Source: Pseudomonadota bacterium
GTDB taxonomy: Archaea > Thermoplasmatota > SW-10-69-26 > JACQPN01 > JAJPHT01
Direction: 5' to 3'
NCBI GenBank assembly: GCA_021325135.1
Contig: JAJPHT010000008.1
Coordinates: 1-53,000, forward strand
Length of the DNA: 53,000 bases
Shown here: positions 19,201 to 32,300 of the stretch, piece after piece
How positions within the stretch are numbered: position 1 is the first letter of the stretch
How the letters are laid out: the number at the start of each line of letters is the position of its first letter
Position numbers and translations under genes: made by a program
The notes under the pieces: model-generated
What the model was told of the DNA's origin: nothing
What the model saw: the letters and a program-made list of their open reading frames with translations, nothing else
Databases searched by the model: none

Positions 19201-20360
19201 GAGAGCGTGACGGAGGAGGGCGTGGCGCCTCCGCCGCAGCCGAAGGGCGCGCCGCACGACCAGGTGACGGTGGCGGTGCCCGAGCCCGACTTGACCAGGG
19301 TGATGGAGCCCGCGCTGCCGCCCACCTGGTCGCCCTTGAAGCCGTAGACGAGGAAGCGCGTGCCCGCGTAGGAGCCGTCCAGGCTGGGCACGTAGGCCTG
19401 CGACTCGACGCCCGCGCAGCAGGGGCCCGCCGCGGAGCCCTTGGCGTCGGCGCGGAAGTCGGCGACCACCACGGGGTTGTCGCTGGTGATCTTGTACGCC
19501 TTGTTGGGCGGGATCTGGTAGATGGCGTCCACGCCGAAGCCGGTCCGCGTGGGGTTCTGCGTGCCGGCGGAGCCGGGCGCCACGCTGAACTTGCCGTTGT
19601 CCAGCGTCCAGAGCGTGACGATGGCCTCCCCCTGCGTGGGATGCACGACGACGTAGCGCTGCGTGCCCCCCTGCTGCGGGACGAGGCCGTAGAAGGTGGT
19701 GCCCTCCTCGGAGCCCCACAGGTAGGCGTCCAGCGGCGCGCGGTCCTGGAGGCTGAACGTCGGGGGCGACGCGGGCGCGGCCTCGAACTCGCGCGGGTTG
19801 GCGTAGACGTAGAAGTAGCGCTTCTCGTGGGGCGCGAGGGTGAGCCCCTTCAGCGAGACCAGCAGCGTGCCCACGGGGTTCGTCTGGTTGTTGTAGGGCG
19901 CGGAGTGGTCCGCGTGCCACGGGCCGGGATAGAAGACCGCGGGCGTGGGGAGCGTGGACTGGCCGTTCACGGGCCCCGTGCTCCACCCGCTGCGGCCGTA
20001 GTCGACGACGCGGATGCTCGCCTCGTCCAGCGTGAAGGCGGTGAGGCTCGCGTTGGCGCCCGCGCGGATGGCGCTGGACCAGCCCGCGTCCAGGAGGAGC
20101 TTCCCGAAATCGATATCGACCGACGCGACGGGGTTGACCAGGGCAAAGGCGAACGGGTTCTCGAAGACCAGGGGCGCGCGGATGGCGTATCCCTGGGTGG
20201 GGTGCGCCTTGTCGCTGACGCCCCACCACGGGTCGCCCGAGGACTGCGCGTCCGCCGCGTGGAGCGGCAGCGCGGGCAGCACCAGGAGCGCAGCCAGAAG
20301 GAGAGGCAGGGCTCGCGCTGCCTTCAGCCCGTGTGCCCCGCGGTCCCCCCCATGGCTCAC
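16263..20360 (-). CDS. Secreted surface protein, IgGFc-binding-like plus NEW3 repeats, 1365 aa
   Basis: A signal peptide is at about 12-39 (LPLLLAALLVLPALPLHAA). Residues about 40-620 resemble the IgGFc-binding-protein N-terminal type of beta-rich repeat (NPVVVADFRAD, AYVPSLDGSYAGTRFLVYG, KPVSVVYDDPMQS); the resemblance is weak. Residues about 690-1230 hold repeated NEW3-like sandwiches (NTGSTGDTYDLTV, NSGNGEFLIRL, NAGNGNDIVEI, NVGNLAGEFDLS). A CARDB-like domain is at about 1235-1330. The tail PAPGALAALAVACAAALL followed by SARRRKAP is a TM with a basic end and a PGF-like element. The GTG start at 20360 overlaps the stop of the 4189-aa gene (GTGA). The CPFGCGGG-like and CCAGVES cysteines are the only clustered cysteines. 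No enzyme is recognisable; the role is probably structural or adhesive. Confidence 0.82.
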   Translation of the reverse strand: MSHGGDRGAHGLKAARALPLLLAALLVLPALPLHAADAQSSGDPWWGVSDKAHPTQGYAIRAPLVFENPFAFALVNPVASVDIDFGKLLLDAGWSSAIRAGANASLTAFTLDEASIRVVDYGRSGWSTGPVNGQSTLPTPAVFYPGPWHADHSAPYNNQTNPVGTLLVSLKGLTLAPHEKRYFYVYANPREFEAAPASPPTFSLQDRAPLDAYLWGSEEGTTFYGLVPQQGGTQRYVVVHPTQGEAIVTLWTLDNGKFSVAPGSAGTQNPTRTGFGVDAIYQIPPNKAYKITSDNPVVVADFRADAKGSAAGPCCAGVESQAYVPSLDGSYAGTRFLVYGFKGDQVGGSAGSITLVKSGSGTATVTWSCGAPFGCGGGATPSSVTLSPASPTAVMSIPAGQWSTLTASAPVLVRLHPFAVASSEGEVAHSVPALTGGPEGTEFYVGAPNDGGLYRVCTEERLVLRAVSLGKPSLQAFPEGPADTTAPLHLDTGCADQHAQTTTPAAPLDFYGAIDPRTGEDSTQVPFRMTVGAATRNTDALARPSFGPVGGVGGVDFDTYGQPGISGRVAILGHYNQTFLTVTEDKLTKAGLPTKVNATYGVNADGFLVLDPTRDPLSLASYHISATKPVSVVYDDPMQSADGLASYAYARMVPSEPVGPRGTFGPAEFRGPLVALRSPDAPGRNLLVRSGGPGEPMDFRLDVVNLGRWIAGDGLPDTVSVSCDAPQDWKVAGCSRDVPLASGAVERLQLSITPSAADVNLTRTVTVTAQSKAGGSPATFTFHIHVEVNYGVGMWFDVEGGRKTIDPPVGVDPGQTYHYNVLVKNTGSTGDTYDLTVKAPQEGWSQALLLDGKPARTVTLDAGETKTLDFAVTAPNQETAPKNFVSITAQSESALTAGDVVNTATQIRPKINITLALDPAAQVVAPGANATFNLTVNNSGNGEFLIRLANDSDLPKGWTSRFSVDPPEINLDPGTNFTFRLDVTPPLGSRAGDLATLKVTALVGEDDRTLQPGDEVGAVVVVRRIHDITTPNLPDAEAEPGETLRYLLPVANAGNGNDIVEILPGAVDPAWRLTTDSPSLAVDYNATEDLPLSIEVPPGAAAGLTNLTFTVRLSREATENLTVPIQVRQVARLLVEAPAALLTSPGKPTSLEGRVTNVGNLAGEFDLSAAAPQGWNATLVPARATLGVGDSLPLRLLLNASRDAADGDFPVALQASFADGPAGGANVTTTLARPLLYLSSVQTTGTLSSGDLVLVSAAVGNKGAIAAENVTVALVVDGAAVDKVVLSRITVNDTKVATLNWVATGKPKEVRVVIDPQQDIVQSTRDNTQQVVTFGSRLTPAPGALAALAVACAAALLSARRRKAP

Positions 20361-23300
20361 TTCGGGGGCCTCCTCGACCCCGTCTTCGGGGTCACGACGA
20401 GGGCCGCCGCGATGGCGGCGAGCAGCGCGACGATCTCGAACCCGGGGACGTTGGAGCGCTGGGCCGCGAGGCCGCCGGGCGAGCCCGCGCCCGAGACGGT
20501 CACGAGGGCCGAGACGGCGTTGTCCGCCGTCGCCGGGTCCACGGTGTCGTTGTACGGGTCCACGACGGCCGTGAGCGTGTGGGCCCCCGGCTGCGCGGTC
20601 CAGTTGAAGCTGACCTCGGTCTTGGCGCCGGCGTCCAGCGAGGGGATGCGCGTCTCGCCGACGAAGTAGTCGTCGACGAAGAGGTGCACCGGCACGTCGC
20701 TGGCCGGGCCGCTGCCGCCGTTGGCGACGGGCAGGCGCACGGTGACGCGGTCGCCGGGGGAGAGGCCCTGGCGCGGCGCGTACTCCAGCGCGTTCACCTG
20801 GAAGTCGGGGCGCGCGATGCTCACGTGGAGCGCCTGCACGTTGGCGCGGCCCTCCGCGGTGTCGGGCGTGACGCCGGGGAAGAGGGCGTAGGCGACCACG
20901 GGGTAGCTGCCCGCGGGCACGGTGGCGTTGGGCTTCACCAGCAGCGTGGCGACGGTCTTCGCGCCGGGCGCGAGATCGAACGTGCTGGGCTCCAGCGAGG
21001 CCTCGACGCCGGGGGGCACGCTGGTGAGGACGACCTGGAAGGGCGTCTTCGTGTTGCCGGCGTTCTCCACCGCGACGGGGTACGCCAGCGCGCCCTCGGC
21101 GGGCTTGGCGACGGAGTCCACCACCTTGGCGCTGGCGACGCGGAAGGGCTGCACGTTGACGCTCACGGAGCCGTCGCGCGCCTCGCCGTCGGGCATGACC
21201 GCGTGGGCCTGCACCGCCTGGGCGCCGGGCGCGGTGCCGGGGGGCACGCTCACGTGGAGCGCGAGCGTCGCCTGCCCGCGCGGGGGCACGACGAGCTTGG
21301 CGGGGAGCGTCTCTTGCGCAGTCCAGCCTGGGGGAAGCGTGGCGCTCACGGTCCAGGGGGCCACGCTGTTGCCCTCGTTGCGCGCGGTGATGGGCACCAC
21401 GATGGTGGGGGGCGACGCGGAGGCGACGGTGGCCACGAGCGAGCCCGCGTACTCGGCGCGGACCGCAAGAGGCGTCTCGCCGGAGGCCACCTTCATCGGG
21501 TTCTCGCGCGAAACCGCGAGCACCCTAATGAACTGTGGCTCAGCGGCGCCAGCGACGGCGTCGGGGCCCACGTCGACCCGCGCGAGGCCGCTGAACGTCT
21601 CGCCCGCGCGCAGGAAGAGACCGTCGCGCGGCAGCGTGACGCTGACGCCCGGAGGCGCCTGCGCGACGAACTGCAAATCCTCGCCCGCGTTGCCGTCGTT
21701 GGTCACGTTGAAGGGGAGCTTCAGGTCCGCGCCCGCGGCCACGGCGTCCGCAAGCTGGCCCAGATCAAGCCGCACGTCATAGCCCTTGACGATGAGCAGC
21801 GTGAGGCCCGTCCCGGGGTAGTGGTCGTTGTCCGTGGAGAGCTGGAGCTGCTCGTTGCGCACGTCGAAGCTGAGGTTGTACTCGCCCTTCTGCGCGAGCC
21901 AGTTGAACGTCACGACGGCCTTCCCGCCCGCGGGGATGAACGCGATGGACTTGGCGGGGAGCGTCAGCGAGCCGATGCTCGCGCGCACGTCGACGTTGGT
22001 CGCGGCGGCGCGGCCGGGGTTGGAGACGGTGAGCTCGAAGCTGGCCAGCTCTCCCGCGGTCACCTCGTAGCGCGAGACGTCCGCGTCCTGCGCGGGGTCG
22101 ACGACGCCGCCCAGCGAGTTGCGCAGCGTCAGCGCGTCCTGCGCAGAGACATCAAGGTCGGGGATGAGGAGCGCCGTGACGGGGAGCGTCGCCTGGACGA
22201 CGTTGTCGCTGCGGCTGTACTCCTCGCCCACGGAGGCGGGGTCCGCGACGAAGGTCAGCACGTGCTGGCCGATGGCGCCGCGCGCGGGCTTCCAGTGGAA
22301 CTCGATGACCGCCGTGCTCTCGTCCGGGCTCGTGTAGTAGCTCTTGATGGCCGGGAGCGGCAGGTCGTAGGCGACGTCGGTGCCGCCCTCCACCCAGTGG
22401 TCCACGACGTGGAGCGTGCTGGGCTGGGAGTCCACGAGGCCGTGGTTGTCCACGGTGACGGGGAGGAACGCCTCGGTGCCCTCCTGCACGAGCGCCTGCG
22501 CGCCCACGGGGAGCGCGACCGAGACGCCCAGGTCCGCGAGCTGGCGCGGCGCGAAGACGAGGTCCACCAGGGTGGGTCCGCCCACGGCGCCGTCGAGGTC
22601 GCTCTTGACGCGCAGCGTCGCGCGGTAGGTCGTGGGGAGGAGGCCCGGGTCGCGGGGCAGCGTGACGGTGACGGGCACGAGGCGCGTCTCGCCGGGCTGG
22701 AGCGCGAAGGCGTCCGCCGGGGGCCGCACGGAGCCCTCGGGCGCGGAGGAGTTGTCCGCGTCGTAGGTCACGCGCGCCAGGTCCGGGAAGCTGCCGCGGT
22801 TGGTGACGACGACGTTGAACGTCTTCGTCACGTTGTCCAGGAGCACCGCGTGCTGGCTCTGGGGGTGGATCTCCAGGTTGTAGGGGCCCACGCTGAGGTC
22901 GTCCACGAGCATCGCGTGGCCCTGGCCGCGCGCGAGGGGCGACTTCTGCGCCGCCTCGATGGCGGAGCCGGGGCCGACCCAGACGCGGAAGACGAGGCGG
23001 ATCTTGTGGCCCAGGAGCGAGAGGCGCGTCGCGGGCTCGGCGTCGCCCTTGCCGGGGTTGTAGCCCACGGGGTGGCAGTGGGGCTGGTTGGCCAGGTCGA
23101 AGACGGCCTTGGACCAGGTCTCCTCCCAGCCTCCGGGGCTCGTGAAGTAGTCGTTGCCGGAGGAGAACTGGAAGCCGCTGGCGCCCGCGCTGGGCAGCGC
23201 CGTCTCGTTGCCGAAGGCGGCGTTCATGTCCTCGGTCTGGGGCTTGCTCTGGCCGCCCGTCGGGGGGGGCTGGGGGCCCCACCAGCCGGTGATGGGGCCT

Positions 23301-26300
23301 TCGTAGCCGCCCACGGGGACGAGCTTGCACGAGAAGGCGCCCGTGGCGGGCTTCTCGGCGGAGGCCGTCTCGTCGAGGACGACCTGCGCGGAGACGCTGG
23401 CGCCGTCGTAGCGCGCGAGGCGGTCCTCGTGCCAGAAGGTGAGGAACGCGGGCTGCTGCGCCGTGAAGTTGTGCAGGTCGATGACGGGGCTCACGGCCTG
23501 GTAGTACGAGCCGCCGGGGCCCACGCCGTCGTTGTACGACGCGCCGAAGGCCAGCGTGCTCTCGTTGACGCCGATCTCCAGGGCGCCCGCGCCGTCGTGG
23601 CCGCGCGTCGTGGACCAGCCGAAGCCGTTGGGCGCGTTGCCCTGCGACCAGTTGGCCTTGGCGTCGTCCGGGTTGTCGAAGCCCGTGGCGTAGGCCTGGG
23701 GCGCCGCGGCGATGGCCATCTCCAGCGTGGTGGGGAAGACGTCGGGGGTGAGGTTGAAGCCGCCCACCGTGCCGTCGGCGACGCTGCCGCCCACGTGGAA
23801 GGCGAGGACGCCCGCCGCGTGCGGCGTCGCCTGGAACGAGACGACGGCGCTGCCGCCCACGGGGAGCGGCACCGAGGCGCTGCCGCACGAGGGGATCGTC
23901 TCGCGGTCGACGTCGGCCTCGCGGCCCGGCGAGGTCTGGTGGTTCGTGGGCACGTTGTGGTCGTACACCTCGGCCGAGCAGGAGAGCGCCGCGTTGAGCG
24001 GCACGCCCCCGGCGTTGGCCAGCCGGAGGGTGAGCGTGGCGTTCTCGCCCACGCGGGCGTTGACCGGCGTCGTGGTCGCGGAGACGACGGAGAGCGAGCC
24101 GTGGTCGAGGACCTCGAACTGCACGTGGCGCTCCAGGAAGCCCTGCACCTCGTTGTCGCGGATGGGCACGTAGGGCGTGTTCTGCGACGTGGGGTTGAAC
24201 TCGCGCAGCTCCAGGAGGAGAAGGTCCTGGAAGCCGTTGGGCAGCGTCTTGTCCGCCGTGAGCGTCACGTGGATCGTCGTCGACTGGCCCGGCGCCAGCG
24301 GGCTCGCCAGGAAGAGCATGGCGCCCGGGTGGCTGGCGTCAGGGTCGGCGAGGAGGCCCGCGGGCGCGTCGCCGGAGAGGACGACGGCGGGGTTGGCGCC
24401 GTTCACGGGCGCCATGCGCGCGTCGATGGCGAGGCCGCGGCGCACCGTGGAGCCCATGTTGCGGATGGTGACGGGGATGGTCACGTTGTGGCCCGGCGTC
24501 GTGGAGTGGAGCGCGGACTCGTCGGCGAAGATGCCGACGTTGCGGCCGTAGCGCTGGCCGAAGACGCTCACGTCGTCCACCTGCCAGTGGCCGTCGTCCA
24601 CGCTGCCGTCGGTGGCGGCGCGCAGGCGCAGCTGGATGGGCGAGCCGGAGAGCACGTCGCCCACGACGCTGACGTTGGTGATCCACCAGCCGCCGTTGTC
24701 GTCGGGGCGCAGGCTCCCCGTGGAGCCGTCGGGCTTCGTGAGCGTGGCCGCCTTCTGCTGGATGGCGGGCTGGCCGCTGAAGAAGACGTGGAACCCGAAG
24801 CGGACCTTCTTGCCGATGAGGTCGGAGACGTCGAAGGACGCCGGAACCCAGCCGTGGTGCGCCGCGCCGTAGGGCGTGTCGGTGGAGAACTGCGAGTAGA
24901 GGAACTGCACGTCCTGCCTCACGGGGGAGCCCTTCACGGGCGGGACCGCCTGGAAGGGCGGGTCGTAGCGCCGCGTCGCGCCGTTGTTGGTGGGCGTGGA
25001 GTTCACGGTGAAGTAGCTGTAGCCGCCGCGGGCGGGCGCCGCGGGGTTCGCGCCGTCGTACCCCTTCCCCATGTCGAGGCCCGTGTTGTACGAGCCGTCG
25101 GCGTTCCGGGGGTAGGGCGTCATGGCGTCGTTGGCGTAGATCTGGCGCCAGGGGCCCCAGGTGCCGGAGGCGTCGTCGTAGACCTGCGCCTCGACGACGC
25201 CGCCGGAGGCGAGGGGGTAGTCGGAGTCGGCGTACTTCTGCGCCTCGAAGGCGTAGCGGTGCTGGAAGGACAGCACGGCGTTCTCGCCCGCGATCTGCGA
25301 GAGGTCGAAGACGGGCGTCACCAGGCGCGACTCGGAGCCCGGCAGCGGGCAGGGCATGCTGGTGAGGCCCAGCGTCTTGGAGTACTCCTTGGCGGCGCCG
25401 TCGCCGTTGGTGGCGTCGGTGAGGTCGCGGCAGCGCGGGTCGCCGGGGTAGCCCGAGTACCAGGCGCGGGGCGTCTCGCCCAGCGCGTTCTGGAGGTTGC
25501 CAGGCGTCATGCCCTTGCCGTCCAGGTCCATGACGGGGACGACGCTCCAGTTGCTCTGGACGCCGGGCACGTAGGGGACCAGCGACCAGTTGCGGCCCAC
25601 GAGCGCGGCGTAGTTGGCCGAGGCGGGGTCGCCCTTCTCGAAGCGGGTGTACGTGTCGAACGTCATGTTGGGCGAGGAGCCGGGCACCGAGTAGCAGGGC
25701 AGGTAGGAGGTGCCGCCCGTGGCCCAGAGGTGCTCGCCGCCGGTGAAGTTGGCGCAGCCGACGACGGAGGCGGCGGCCCACGCGGTCTTGGGGTCGAGGA
25801 GCGTCACGCCGTTGGCGGGCTTGCCGTTCACGACCTGCGTGACGTTGACGCGGAAGCCGTCGATGGCGAAGCCGCGGTCGTCGAGCATGTTGCCGTAGCA
25901 CGAGATGCGCTTCGTGACGCTGGTGTTGCCGCAGCCCGAGAGCGCGTCGCCCACCTTGGGCGCGTAGGCGAAGCTGACGTTGACGTTGAGGCCCTTGAGG
26001 TTGCTCACGTCGGCCACCATGTGGTACCAGCGGCCGCGCGTCTCCACGATCGCGGGCTTGCTGACGTTGAAGCGGTACGTCTGGCCGGGGTGCTGGCCGT
26101 CGCCCACGACGCCCGCGAAGGCGTTGTAGAAGCCCGTGACGCCGGGCTGGGGCGAGTAGAGCGACGTGTTGTCGTAGTAGCGCAGCGTCTGGCCGAAGCG
26201 GTCGGCCCACTCCCACCAGTCCAGCGTGACCTTGGCGCGGGGGTCCGTGACGCCCGTGAGGTTCAGCGGCACGTTGAGCATCTCGTTGCCCGTGACGTTG

Positions 26301-29300
26301 CGCTGGTCGTCCTCGAAGGAGGCGGAGCCGGACCACCAGAGCGCGCCGTCGCCCGCGACGGGGAGGATGGCGTCGCTGCCCAGGGAGGCCTGCGCCTCGC
26401 CGCCGGGCTGCGTGAGGTTGTCGTACTCCCAGTAGCCGCGCTTCCCGAGGTCGCCCGTGGCGCCCCACTTCACGTCGGTGTAGACGGCGGGGTTGGCCAG
26501 CGAGGGGGGCAGCGTGGTGGCGTTGCCCAGCGTGCCCGCGAACTGCTGGAGCTGCGGGTTGCGGTAGAACGCGTAGGCGACGCTCTGCTGCGTGACGTTG
26601 GGGAACCGCGTGAGGTCGAACTGGCTGAAGACCCAGCCGCCGGGCGCCGCGGGGAGCGTCGAGGAGTCGCCGCTCACGGCGAACGCCGCGTCGTCGGGGT
26701 TGCCCGTGGGGTGGAGCGGGCTCGCCGCCGAGAGGGGCGTGTCGCCGATGACGCCCAGGGGGAGGCCGTTCAACGGGTCGGCGGAGGCGGGGAGGTTCGT
26801 CCACGTCTTGCCGCCGTCGGCGGAGGCCTGGAGGACGCCCGCGTCGAAGCCAGGCTCGAACTGATAGCGCTGGTAGAACGCGACCTTGGCGTCGCGCGCG
26901 CTGCCTACGTCCACGAGGGGGAGCGTGGCGGACGCGTCGGCGTCGGCGGGGTAGCGGTTGGTCGCGGGGTCGCCGAAGCCGTAGGCGGCGTCGCTGCGGA
27001 AGCCGGGGCTCTGGAGGCTCCAGCTGGGGTCCAGGCTCCAGTCGCCGCGGAAGGCCTCGCCCTGGACGCCGGTCTCGGCGTCGTCGAAGAGGAAGGCGTC
27101 CAGCGAGCGGATGGTGCGCGTGAGGCCGTCCGCGAGGTGCTGGCCGGTGGAGTCCACCGTGGCGCTGGCGACCATCTTGTAGTCGCGGTTCTGGGGCGGC
27201 TGGAAGAAGACGTCCGTGGAGGGGTCGAGGTCGGCCACGCTGGCCAGCGCGACGCGCGTGCCTTCGGGGACGGGGCGCACGGTGCTGTACACGCGGTGGT
27301 CGACGACGAGGCCCGTGAGGTCCTGCACGTCGCGCGTCACGCGGAAGCCCGAGAGGGGCACGTTGCCCGTGTTGTCCAGGTAGAGCGTGATGGCGCGCGG
27401 GATCTGGCTGGTGGCGTTCTCGGGGCGCACGAGGGCGTCCAGGTGGAACTCGGGGCGGCTGTGCGCGACGACGGGGTTGGCCAGCGTGCCCAGGAGCGCC
27501 ACGTTGTCCGTGGGGTCCTCGTCGCGGTCGATGCCCAGGGGCGTCGCGTGGAACGAGATGGAGTAGAGCTGCCCCTCGGCGAAGGGGACGTCCCAGAAGA
27601 ACGTGTGGTTGACGCTCGCGCCCGCCTCCAGGAGCGGCTGCTGCGCGAGGGGGATCGTCTGGAGGAGCGTGGAGGTCTTCGCCACGGGGTCCAGGACGCG
27701 GCGGATCTCCAGGCTGCCGGTGTAGCCCAGGGCGTCGTAGATGCCGTTGTTCCTCACGGTCACGTTGATGGGGACGCGCGTGCCGGGGCCGACGCCCAGG
27801 CGGTCCGCGTCGTAGCCCACCTTGAACTGGAGGTTGGTGGCCGCGAGGTCGATGCCCAGGGGGCGCGCGCCCACGACCTTGAAGTCGGTGACGTACCAGC
27901 CCTCGCCGGGGTAGCTCGCGGGGCTCACGGCCTGCTGCGCGGCGTTGGCGGCGTTGAACTCCCAGTTGTTGTCGCCGGCGTCGGCGACGGTGAGGTTGTT
28001 GGGGCTCGTCCACGTGAGGAGGTGGAACGCGACGCGCACGAGGTGGCCCGAGAGGTCCACCTGGCCGCCCGCGGCGTTGGGCGGGATGCAGTCGGTGGCC
28101 GTGGGGGAGTCGAAGCCCGGGCGACACGCGGCGTCGTTGAGGTCCACGCTGGCGGGCTCGTAGGTGGAGGTGTCCAGGGGGTCGCGGAAGACGCCGCTGG
28201 CGTCGGGGCGCATGTCGCGGGCCCAGTAGGAGCCGGCGCGGCCCGTCGCCGGGTTCTGCTGGTTGGGGCCCAGCCCGATGCCCGAGTAGTCGTTGTACGA
28301 GGAGGAGGCGACGATGCCGCCGCGGTAGGACGTGTAGTCGCCGAAGCCCAGCGCCTTGCCGTTGGGGTAGTCGCCGTCGGGCCTCACGCGGTAGAAGGGG
28401 CTCCAGCCGCAGGTGGTGGCGGAGGTGGCCGGGGGCGGGCACTCGTCGGGGCCCTGGCGGAGGTACTGCACCTCGATCCAGCCCGCGTCGCCGTCCACCA
28501 GGGAGTGCGTCGTGCCCGCGTCGTTGGTGATGGTGCGGAACGCGAACTTCTGGCGGAAGGAGACGACGGGGTCGTAGGCGCCGCGCAGGTCGAGGACGGG
28601 GGAGACGAGGCGCGCGTTGTAGCCGTCCATGAGGCGGGGCGAGGAGCCGCCGCCCATGAGCTCGTTGTTGGCGGCCCACACGGGGCGGTCGCCCTCGGTG
28701 GTGACGTGCCACGGGGAGGCCCGCGTGTAATAATACGGCGTCTGGACCTCCTGCCAGTCGTTGGCGACGTCCACGAAGTTGGCGTTGCTGACGCCCTGGC
28801 TGCTGCCGGTGCTGCTCACGACGTAGTACGGGCGCCACGCGTCGCCGGTGTGGTTGGAGGCGCCGTCGTAGTGCATCAGCTCGTGCCAGCCCGTGTCGTT
28901 GAGGCCCTCCACGGAGACGTGGTCGACCGCCCAGCGGACGCCGCTCTCCTTGTAGAGCTCCAGGCCGTAGAACATGCCCGTCTGCGACTTGGCGGCGCTC
29001 TCGTAGACGCCCGGCGCGATGTTGTCGATGACGAGGTGCTCCCACCCGCTGGAGGCGGTGGGCGCGGAGAAGGCGGCGACGTCCTGGAGGAAGACGTTGC
29101 CCAGCTGCACCATGGAGCCGCTCACGTGGCACACGTCGCCCAGGGGCGCGGTGGGGGGCGTCAGGGCGGAGTTGAGGTTGGGGATGCCGCCGGAGGCGAG
29201 GCCGGCCGGGCGCGGGCAGGTGTTGTAGGCGCCGTTCTCGGGCAGCGTCGAGTCGGGGTACTGCTGGTAGAGGATGCGGACGAACGCCTCGCCGGCGGGC

Positions 29301-32300
29301 GAGGCGGACATGACGTTGTGGTCGAGGACGACGCGGAAGAGGCGGAAGCCGTTCTGCGAGCCGCCCACGGGAAGGGGCGCCGGGAGGACGCCGCGGAAGG
29401 CCTGGTTGCTCTGGGTGTTGATGCCCGTCTGCACGGCGCCGTCCTTGGCGTAGAGGAGGGGGAGCGTGGTCCAGTCCTGCTGGTTGGCGTAGGTGGCGCT
29501 GCCGGGGACGTGGTCCAGGAGGACGCCGCCCTCGGCGAGGAGCGTGGCGACGCCGTCGCCCACGACGGCCGCGACGACGCCCGCCTCGTGCGCGGGCGAG
29601 CCCACGAGGGGCAGGGGCACCTCGGCGAGGCCCCAGCCGGGCGCGGCGGGGTTGTCGCACGCGGTGCAGTACGCGAGGTCGCCCTGCGCGTCGATGACGT
29701 AGAGCGTGCCGTCGGGCGCGGGGAAGGCGCGCACGAGCCGGGGCGCCGCCTTGGGGTCGACGGTGGGGATGCCCGCGTAGGGGATGAACGAGACGGCGTT
29801 GTGCGCGAGGTCGACGCGGGCGCGCAGGAGCGAGTTGCCCTCGCCCACGGCGTAGACGACGCCGTTGCGCACGGCGAGGCCCAGCATGTCGGCGGCGAAG
29901 CCGTCGGGCGTCGCCGTGTGGTTCCACTGGCGGCCGTCGTTGACGAGGAGCTGGCCGCCAGGGCCCGCGAGGTAGAGGTAGGGGCCGTTGGCGACGAGGG
30001 CCGCGACGGGGCCTCCGAAGGCGATGGGGACGACGCCGTCCTCGGTGGCGTGGGGGTACTCGATGGGGCCCGTGGGCTCCATGGTCTTGCTCGTCTGGTT
30101 CCAGACGAGGATGACGGGCGAGTCGCCAGCCGCGACCAGCGTGCCGTTCCACCACGTGGCGGACGTGAGGGCGAAGCGCGCCGCGACGGACGCGTTGAGG
30201 GGGATGGCGGTGAGCGCGCCGCGCGCGTCGCGCACGACGGCGCCGCCGTCGCCCACGAGGTAGACCGCGTCGGGGCCCTGGAGCATCGCGCGGATCGTGC
30301 CCACGCCGGAGAGGTTGCCCTGCGGCGTCTCGTTCCACGTCCCGTCGGGCGCGCGCAGGAAGAGCGCGGCGCCGGTGGCGTTGGACGCGGCGACCAGGAG
30401 CCCGTCGGGCGTCTCGACGCCCGCGGTGAAGCTGCGCCCCTTGAGGAAGTCGGGCTGCGAGAGCTGGAACGTCGCGCTGCACTCGCGGTCGTCGCCCTGG
30501 TTGTCGAAGCAGATGGTGCCGGTGGTGCGCTGCACGTAGACCTGGCGCGACGCGGTGGCGAGGGCGCCCGAGGCGCTGACGAAGACGGCCTCGGCGTCGT
30601 AGATGCCCGGGTCCGAGGGCACGATGGTCCAGGTGACGACGCGCGTCTCGCCGGGCTCCAGGTCGCCCAGGACGCGCTGCGGGCCGTCGAGGACGGCCGC
30701 GCTCTTGTCCACCTTGTCGAGGCTGAGGAGAAGCTGCGCGTTCACGGTCTCGGGCTGGCTGCCCTCGTTGCGCACGGCCACCTGGAGGACGCGGTTCTCG
30801 CCCTTCTTCGCGGTGAAGCTGGGCGTGCACACGAGGGAGTGGACCTCGGCGCAGACCTCCAGCGCGGGGCCGCTGGACCCCTTGGCGGGCACGGCGGAGA
30901 GCGCGTGGCGCGTGTAGGCGCGCACGTCGACGGTCGCGGTGGTGCGGTCGTTGGTGGGGTCCGCCGCGTGGTTGGGCACGCGCACGGGCGTGCTGCCCGG
31001 GTTCGTCTCGCGGGTGCGGTTCAGGCTTTCGATATCACCCGTGTGGCCCGTGATCTCGTCGGGGACCAGCGTGGCGGTGACGCGGTAGAGCGTGCCCGCG
31101 CGCGGGGGCGAGGCGGCGCCGCCCCAGGGGACCTGGATCGCGCGCACCTCGCTGGGGGTGAGGTTGGAGACGAGGATGGGCGCGCCCATGGGCGAGGCGG
31201 CGCCGAAGGCGCCCTGCGCGTCCGCGACGGCGAGGCTCACGGTGAGCGTGCCGTTCTCGGTCTGCATGCCCGCGTTCATGACGTTGACGACGACGGGCGC
31301 GGCGTGCAGGTCGGGGGAGACGGTGCGCACGGCGGAGACGCTGTCGTGGTACGGGTTGCCTTCCGCGGAGAGGGGGAGGTTCGCGCCCACGTCCTCGACG
31401 CGCGCGTTGCGGTACCACGCCTGGCCCGTGGCGTTCACGCGGTAGAGCGTGAAGCCGTAGCCCGTGGAGCGGGGGAAGAGGGTGCGGTCGCTGAAGAAGC
31501 CGCCGCCACGGCCCGAGTCCGGCGTCGTCTTGACCTCGAAGAGGACCCACGCGCGCTTGCCGGTGAGGTTCGTGAGGTCGATGCTGGCGTGCGCGACGCC
31601 GGGGTGGTCCCCGGTGAAGGAGGTCGTCTCGCCGGGGAGCGCGGCGTCCTGCAGGAACGCGGCGGTGGGGCCCGACATGCCCTCGACGGGGACGTCGTAC
31701 TGCGGGTCGGCGGAGTAGCCGTAGGACTGGCCCAGGAGGAAGCCGCCCGAGGGGTCGTGGCGGCACGTGACCTGCGGCGCGGGGCTGGAGCCGGGGCCGA
31801 AGCCGGTGGAGACGATGGAGCCCGCCGTGAGGGTGTCCGCGGGGTTGGTCGCGCACGCGGCGGCGTCGGAGCCCTGGCCGAAGGTGTCGGAGAAGAGCGT
31901 CGCGCGGTCGGGCGCGTGGTCGCCGGTGTAGATCCACAGGCGCACGCCGTCGGTGAGGTTGGCGAGGTTGAAGCCGTAGTCCAGGTCCAGCTGCGCGGTG
32001 CGGCGGACGACGGGGAGCTTGGCCGTCGCGTCGCGGACCTCCTGCGCGAAAGCGCCCACCAGGAGGCGCACGGGCGAGCCGCTGCCGGGGGTGACGCCGA
32101 AGGTGGTCTGGTCGCAGAGGAAGCCCAGGGAGCCCGTGGTGGAGGGCAGGCCATCTCCGGGGGTCTGCGCGGGCGTGGAGGGCGAGGCGCCGGCGCGGCC
32201 CGGGGAGGCCTGCACGTCGCAGAGGCTCGCGAGGCGCTGGATGGCGTCGTTCTCGGCCGCCATGACGGAGGAGACGGTCTGCGCGTCGCCGCGCACGGCG